Source: CAZYTO01 sp964650405
Lineage (GTDB): Bacteria; Acidobacteriota; Thermoanaerobaculia; Gp7-AA8
Direction of reading: 5' to 3'
Length of the DNA stretch: 9,815 nt
NCBI GenBank assembly: GCA_964650405.1
Contig: CAZYTO010000220.1
Location: 1 to 9,815 of the forward strand
The stretch's first letter is position 1. Each line of letters starts with the position of its first letter. This document shows positions 5,886 to 9,815 of this stretch, piece after piece. The translations under genes and the position numbers were made by a program. The notes under the pieces are model-generated. The model was not told the origin of the DNA, did no database searches, and was given only the letters and a program-made list of their open reading frames with translations.

Positions 5886-7059
5886 ACCTGTCCTCGGCCT
5901 GCAGTTACGTTGATCGGCCGGCGGAATCCGACCTGTCCCGGGCAGCCGGTGACGCTCGATGCCGGCTCGGGCTGGACGAGCTACCTGTGGTCTCCCGGCG
6001 GCGGTACGACCCGCATGATCTCCGATACCCCGTCGGTGACGACGGCCTACATGGTGACGACGACCGACGCCAACGGCTGCAATGTGACCTCGACGCCGTA
6101 CACGGTCGTGGTGAATGCGGCGCCGGAACCCCCAGCCATTCACTTGCACTATCCAGCCATGTGCCCGGGCGGCACGGATGATGCCTCCGTCGACAACCCC
6201 GCCGCCGGAGGGACCTGGCAACAGATTACCTGGACGATCGATCACGGCACGATCACGGGCGGGCAGGGGACCACTTCGGTGTTCTTCAGCAGCGACGGTA
6301 GCGGGCAGGCTCCCGTGCTGAACGTCCAGGTGCAGGACTCCGGGCAGTGTCGGGCCGCTGCTTCCATGGACGTGCCGATCCAAACCATCGCCAAGCCGGT
6401 GATCTACACGTGGCCCGATCACCTTTGCCCCGGTTCATCGGGCGGGGCGGGCGTCAATCCCCCTGCCGATCCAAATTCATCGTGGACGAGCCTCCACTGG
6501 ACGGTGACGAACGGCACGCTGGCGTCGTGGTCGAGTGATTCGAACCCCAGCATCTCGTTCAACAGCAACACATCCAGTCAGCCGGTGATCGTGCAAGTGA
6601 CGGCGACCGACACGTACGGCTGCACGGCGACGAGTGACCCGGTCACGATCCCGGTGCGGACCATCGCCAAGCCGGTGATCTACACGTGGCCGGATCGCCT
6701 TTGCCCGGGTTCTTCAGGCGGGGCGGGTGTCAATCCGCCGGCCGAGCAGTATTCCTCCTGGTCGAGTTTCCACTGGACGGTGACGAACGGGACGCTGGCA
6801 TCGTGGTCGAGTGAGTCGAGCCCCAGCATCTCGTTCAACAGCAATACGTCCAGCCAGCCGGTGATCGTGCAATTGACGGCGACGGACACGTTCGGCTGCA
6901 CGGCGACGAGCGACCCGGTCACGATCCCGGTGCGCACCATCGCCAAGCCGGTGATCTACACCTGGCCGGGTCAGCTTTGCGCCGGTTCCTCCGGAGGAGC
7001 AGGCGTCAATCCGCCGGCCGAGCAGTATTCCTCCTGGTCGAGTTTCCACTGGACGGTGA
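5886..7059 (+). CDS. Large Ig/PKD-like repeat surface or secreted protein, segment 1 (276-bp repeat region)
   Basis: The frame is open from 5886 after the TAA; the first usable start codon inside is TTG at 5910, but homology to the later repeats begins before it, so the true start is probably the signal-peptide segment upstream. The first domain (PTCPGQPVTL...SYLWSPGG...TDANGC) is an Ig-like unit with one Cys near each end. A second domain of the longer kind follows (from about 6127, with MCPGG and GQC). After it come units starting at 6384, 6660 and 6936, each IAKPVIYTWP...TNGTLASWSS...GCTATSDPVTIPVR, 92 residues long. Paired cysteines per domain suggest disulfides and export. Such arrays resemble Bacteroidota SprB and CHU_C-associated Ig-like domains and probably act in adhesion or as a stalk. 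The segment ends at the 100-N gap and its frame continues after it once the Ns are removed. Confidence 0.85.
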
Positions 7060-7311
7060 NNNNNNNNNNNNNNNNNNNNNNNNNNNNNNNNNNNNNNNNN
7101 NNNNNNNNNNNNNNNNNNNNNNNNNNNNNNNNNNNNNNNNNNNNNNNNNNNNNNNNNNNCGAACGGGACGCTGGCGTCGTGGTCGAGTGACTCGAATCCC
7201 AGCATCTCGTTCAACAGCAATACGTCCAGCCAACCAGTGGTCGTGCAGTTGACGGCGACGGACACGTTCGGCTGCACGGCCACGAGCGACCCGGTCACGA
7301 TTCCGGTTCGT
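6384..7311 (+). repeat. 276-bp tandem repeat (92-residue Ig-like units)
   Basis: Units begin at ACCATCGCCAAGCCGG, at 6384, 6660 and 6936, exactly 276 bp apart. The third unit carries the 100-N gap and would end at 7311, which gives 276 bp after the Ns are removed. The 55 bp before the gap are identical in units two and three, which explains why the assembly broke there. Upstream (6127-6383) and downstream (7312-7860) are more diverged relatives of the same domain. Confidence 0.92.
7060..7159. other. Assembly gap (100 N) inside a repeat unit
   Basis: Exactly 100 Ns, the usual placeholder for unknown length. Left flank GGACGGTGA and right flank CGAACGGGACG are contiguous in the neighbouring unit, so the missing length is 0 or a whole number of 276-bp units. 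The 100 Ns shift the frame by one base and create a false stop soon afterwards. Confidence 0.97.
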
Positions 7312-8319
7312 GCGCTCCTTCCGCCCGCATTGCACCCCGCGATCACGACCATGTGCGGCAACGGCACGAATTCGGTGACGGTCGATCCCCCCGCTCCTGA
7401 CGTCAACGGTATCTCCTCTCCATGGCAGAGCGTCGTATGGACGATCCAGAACGGCACCGTCAACACGCAGGACACCACCAGCGTCTCCTTCACGGCGGAC
7501 GGCAGCGGCCAGGCCCCCGTGGTCTCGGTGCACGTCCGGGACGTCAACGGATGTGAAGTGGACAGCGCCGCGATCATTCCCGTCCACGTCATCACGCCTC
7601 CTCCCATTCAGCTCGGCACGCCGACCATGTGCGCGAACGGCACGAACTCGGCGTCGATCGACCCGCTGTCGAAGGACGACAGCGGTCAGTACTGGCGCAG
7701 CGTTACCTGGACTGTGCAGCACGGAACGGTGACCGCCACCGGCAGCGGCGGTGTCATGTTCTCCGCCGACGGCAGCGGCCAGCCGGTCGCGGTCACGCTC
7801 CATCTCCAGGACAGCAATTCCTGCGCGGCCGATGTCCCGGTGACCGTCCAGGTCACCGTGCCGGCGGCTTCGATCAATGCCGGCGGTCCGACCACCTTCT
7901 GCGCCGGGGGCAGCGTGACGCTTACGGCGAGCAGCGGCTCCGGCTATGCATGGTCCAACGGCGCCACAACGCAGGCCATCACCGTCAGCACGAGCGGCAA
8001 TTACACCGTGACTGTGACCAATGCGAACGGCTGCAGCGGGACGTCATCCCCGACGGCAGTTACCGTCAACGCGAACCCAGCTGCGGCAATCACGGCCGGC
8101 GGCCCGACGACGTTCTGCGCGGGCGGCAGCGTGACGCTGACGGCCTCGAACGGCGCGTCGTACCTGTGGTCCAACGGCGCCACGACCCAGGCCATCACCG
8201 TCAATGCAAGTGGCAGCTACAGCGTGACGGTCACCGGCGCGAACGGCTGCAGTACGGCCTCGGCGCCGTCCGTCGTGACGGTCAATGCCAACCCCGTCGC
8301 CACGATCACGGCCGGCGGC
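7160..8319 (+). CDS. Ig/PKD-like repeat surface protein, segment 2 (transition to 216-bp repeats)
   Basis: This segment continues segment 1. Removing the Ns gives the codons GTG ACG AAC across the gap and one frame on both sides. It completes the third 92-residue unit, then has two diverged relatives (PALHPAITTMCGNGTNSVTVDPP... and PIQLGTPTMCANGTNSASIDP...) with the shared WTIQNGTV/WTVQHGTV and DGSGQ motifs. From 7873 a second repeat type begins: GGPTTFCAGGSVTLTAS...YLWSNGATTQAITV...NGCS, 72 residues, with units at 7873, 8089 and 8305. Each unit has two cysteines about 45 residues apart. The coding sequence is rich in Thr, Ser, Gly, Asn and Val and poor in Lys, as expected of a secreted beta-sandwich array. 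It breaks off 15 nt into the third unit, at the 10-N gap. Function is likely adhesion or cell-surface structure (inference). Confidence 0.85.
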
Positions 8320-8329
8320 NNNNNNNNNN
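8320..8329. other. Assembly gap (10 N) inside the repeat protein
   Basis: Ten Ns break the third 216-bp unit 15 nt after its start. The sequence immediately to the right is unrelated to the repeats, so the join is suspect. Confidence 0.95.
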
Positions 8330-8530
8330 TGCTCCCGCAGCCGAGCACGGCGATGTGCGCCCGATGCCACCAGAACGAGGTGGCGCAGTTCCTCCAGAGT
8401 AGACACGGCCTGCCGGCGTACATCGCGTACGCCGGCACCGGAGGTCTCACCGAGACGCCGCGCGCCGAGGACCGGGCCATCCGGCGCGAGATGGTCCCGC
8501 CGGATCCCGCACCCAACGCGCCCGCCCGCC
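8330..8530 (+). pseudogene. Foreign fragment encoding a multihaem c-type cytochrome piece, probably misassembled
   Basis: Read in one frame, the fragment gives STAMCARCHQNEVAQF, LQSRHGLPAYIAYAGTGGL and then TETPRAEDRAIRREMV. CARCH is a CxxCH haem c binding motif, and the CxxCHxxEVxxFxxSRHGLPA arrangement resembles multihaem cytochromes related to the hydroxylamine oxidoreductase group. It has no similarity to the Ig-like units on either side. It follows directly after 10 Ns and ends where repeat sequence resumes (GTGAGGGTCAATGCC at 8531, with weak similarity back to about 8519). The 211 bp from the Ns to 8530 replace about 171 bp expected of a unit and shift the frame by one. It is therefore best read as a stray contig piece, not a domain of this protein. 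Confidence 0.7.
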
Positions 8531-9815
8531 GTGAGGGTCAATGCCACCCCCACTGCTACGATCACGACCGGCGGCCCGACGACGTTCTGCGCAGGGGGCA
8601 GTGTGACGCTGACGGCGAGCGCCGGCGCGTCCTACCTCTGGTCGAACGGCGCCACGACGCAGTCGATTACCGTCAACGCGGGCGGCAACTACAACGTGAC
8701 GGTCACCGATGCCAACGGCTGCAGTGCGTCCAGCACGCCGGCGGTAGTCACGGTCAACGCCAATCCCACGGCCACGATCACGGCCGGCGGCCCGACCACG
8801 TTCTGCGCGGGTGGCAGTGTGACGCTGACGGCGTCCAGCGGCTCTTCATACCTCTGGTCGAACGGTGCGACGACGCAGTCCGTCACCGTTAATGCCAGCG
8901 GCAGCTACAGTGTGACAGTCACCGGCGCGAACGGCTGCAGCACGTCCTCGGCGCCGGCCGTCGTGACGGTCAATGCCAACCCCGTCGCCACGATCACGGC
9001 CGGCGGTCCGACGACGTTCTGCGCAGGGGGCAGCGTGACGCTGACGGCGAGTGCCGGCGCGTCCTACCTCTGGTCGAACGGCGCCACGACGCAGGCCATC
9101 ACCGTCAGCGCCGGCGGCAGCTACAGTGTGTCGGTCACGAACGCAGCGGGTTGCAGCGCGTCCAGCGCACCGGTTGCCGTCGCTGTCACCGCCAACCCGG
9201 CCACCCCGGTCATTTCGCCGGCGGGAACGGTTGCGGCATGCCCCGGACAGAGCATCCCGTTCGCAGCGCCTGCGGGCTTCGCCAGCTACCGCTGGTTGCC
9301 GACCAACGAAACGACGCGAACGATCAACGCCACGGTCTCGGGCAGCTACAGCGTCACCGTAACGGACGCAAACGGTTGCAGCGCCACGAGCGCGCCCACT
9401 ACCGTCACCATCGGCACTTTCAAGCCCGTCATCACGGTGGTGGGAGGAAGCACGGCGCTCTGTCCGAACACATCGGCCACCCTCATCGCCAGTGTGCCGC
9501 CGGGCTTCTCCAGCGTCTCCTATCACTGGTCCGATGGGACGAATGGCAGCATGGATTACTTCGGCCAGCCGGGCACGTACACGGTGACGGCGACGTTTGC
9601 GGGCGGCTGCTCGGCTGCCAGCGACCCGGTGACTCTGACCGCCCTCCCGGCGGCGGCGCCACCGGTCGTCACGACCGACGCCGACTACCTCTGCACGTCC
9701 ACGCAGCATACGGCGTCGGCATCCGCCGGCTATCCGTCGTATTCGTGGGTCATCCCGTACGCGACCATCGTCGGACCGAGTGACCAGCGGACGGTAACGT
9801 TCATCCCGAACAACG
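8531..9815 (+). CDS. Ig/PKD-like repeat surface protein, segment 3, running off the window
   Basis: The frame is open without a stop from 8531 to the window end. It starts with VNATPTATITTGGPTTFCAGGSVTLTA, the same 72-residue unit as in segment 2, so this is the same gene after the artefactual insert (frame shifted by one). Units start at 8561, 8777 and 8993, followed by more diverged ones at about 9212 (AACPGQSIPF...YRWLP...NGC), 9431 (ALCPNTSATL...YHWSDG...GGC) and 9668 (YLCTSTQHTASASAGYPSYSWVIP). The decay of similarity toward the 3' side suggests the array grew from the middle. No C-terminal anchor or sorting domain is visible before the sequence ends, so the mode of attachment (outer-membrane anchor, secretion-system signal or free secretion) cannot be judged. 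Confidence 0.87.
   Translation, partial: MRVNATPTATITTGGPTTFCAGGSVTLTASAGASYLWSNGATTQSITVNAGGNYNVTVTDANGCSASSTPAVVTVNANPTATITAGGPTTFCAGGSVTLTASSGSSYLWSNGATTQSVTVNASGSYSVTVTGANGCSTSSAPAVVTVNANPVATITAGGPTTFCAGGSVTLTASAGASYLWSNGATTQAITVSAGGSYSVSVTNAAGCSASSAPVAVAVTANPATPVISPAGTVAACPGQSIPFAAPAGFASYRWLPTNETTRTINATVSGSYSVTVTDANGCSATSAPTTVTIGTFKPVITVVGGSTALCPNTSATLIASVPPGFSSVSYHWSDGTNGSMDYFGQPGTYTVTATFAGGCSAASDPVTLTALPAAAPPVVTTDADYLCTSTQHTASASAGYPSYSWVIPYATIVGPSDQRTVTFIPNN

Larger units (their letters stand above)
7873..9211 (+). repeat. 216-bp tandem repeat (72-residue Ig-like units), interrupted at 8320-8530
   Basis: Units start at 7873, 8089, 8305, 8561, 8777 and 8993, all 216 bp apart except across the break (8305 to 8561 is 256 bp). 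A degenerate unit starts at 9212 after 219 bp. Units at 8561 and 8993 are nearly identical over their first half, indicating recent duplication or conversion. Confidence 0.93.

Noticed and set aside
8330..8530. Haem-binding domain fusion to an Ig-like surface protein as a new extracellular electron-transfer design
   Set aside because: The fragment is adjacent to an N join, holds only one CxxCH, breaks a repeat unit part-way and shifts the frame; misassembly explains it better.
6384..9211. Regularly spaced repeats considered as a CRISPR or satellite array
   Set aside because: Periods are 276 and 216 bp, both multiples of three, and repeat identity is spread over whole units that keep an open reading frame; there are no short repeats with unique spacers.
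9151..9783. 210-residue plus-strand frame near the end
   Set aside because: It is out of frame with the Ig-like units, whose own frame stays open to the window end with conserved Cys, Trp and NGC motifs.

Overview
The window is high-GC bacterial DNA, probably from a draft or metagenome-assembled genome. It contains three runs of N: 10 bases at 336-345, 100 bases at 7060-7159 and 10 bases at 8320-8329. The gene content is a CoA transferase, a GT-C type membrane protein, slipin, LspA, IspG of the MEP pathway, and a giant exported protein with Cys-paired Ig-like repeats. This would fit a Gram-negative soil or sediment lineage such as Acidobacteriota, but nothing here fixes the taxon and that assignment is only a guess.

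Layout, left to right. (1) Positions 1-680, plus strand: the 3' part of a CoA-transferase beta subunit, interrupted by a 10-N scaffold join that adds about 12 unexpected codons. (2) Positions 708-2392, plus strand: a small membrane-anchored protein of unknown function, overlapping by 4 bp a 411-residue polytopic membrane protein that resembles lipid-sugar-using glycosyltransferases. (3) Positions 2389-3868, plus strand: a compact regulatory unit. It has a promoter whose -35 box overlaps the preceding stop codon, a perfect 7-1-7 palindrome, a short YtrA-type GntR regulator, a slipin (SPFH) membrane protein, a 19-codon ORF that is little more than a lipoprotein signal peptide ending at the lipobox cysteine, and a strong terminator. 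(4) Positions 3925-5616, minus strand: ispG then lspA, probably co-transcribed, separated by 51 bp of heptanucleotide tandem repeats and a hairpin spanning the ispG stop. (5) Positions 5617-5885: a divergent intergenic region with a TetR-like palindrome, then an SD and a signal-peptide-like segment that lacks a normal start and ends in an in-frame TAA. (6) Positions 5886-9815, plus strand, running off the end: one large repeat-built surface or secreted protein, now split into three reading-frame segments. Its first half is built on 276-bp (92-residue) units and its second half on 216-bp (72-residue) units.

The three frame breaks or insertions around N runs look like assembly artefacts. The 100-N gap sits exactly in phase inside a 276-bp unit, and removing the Ns restores the frame. 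The 10-N gap at 8320 is followed by about 200 bp encoding a CxxCH haem-binding fragment that belongs to an unrelated multihaem cytochrome. I see no clearly new defence or mobile system. The items most worth a second look are the GntR-slipin-micropeptide unit, the signal peptide cut off by TAA, the heptamer array, and the repeat protein with its chimeric insert.
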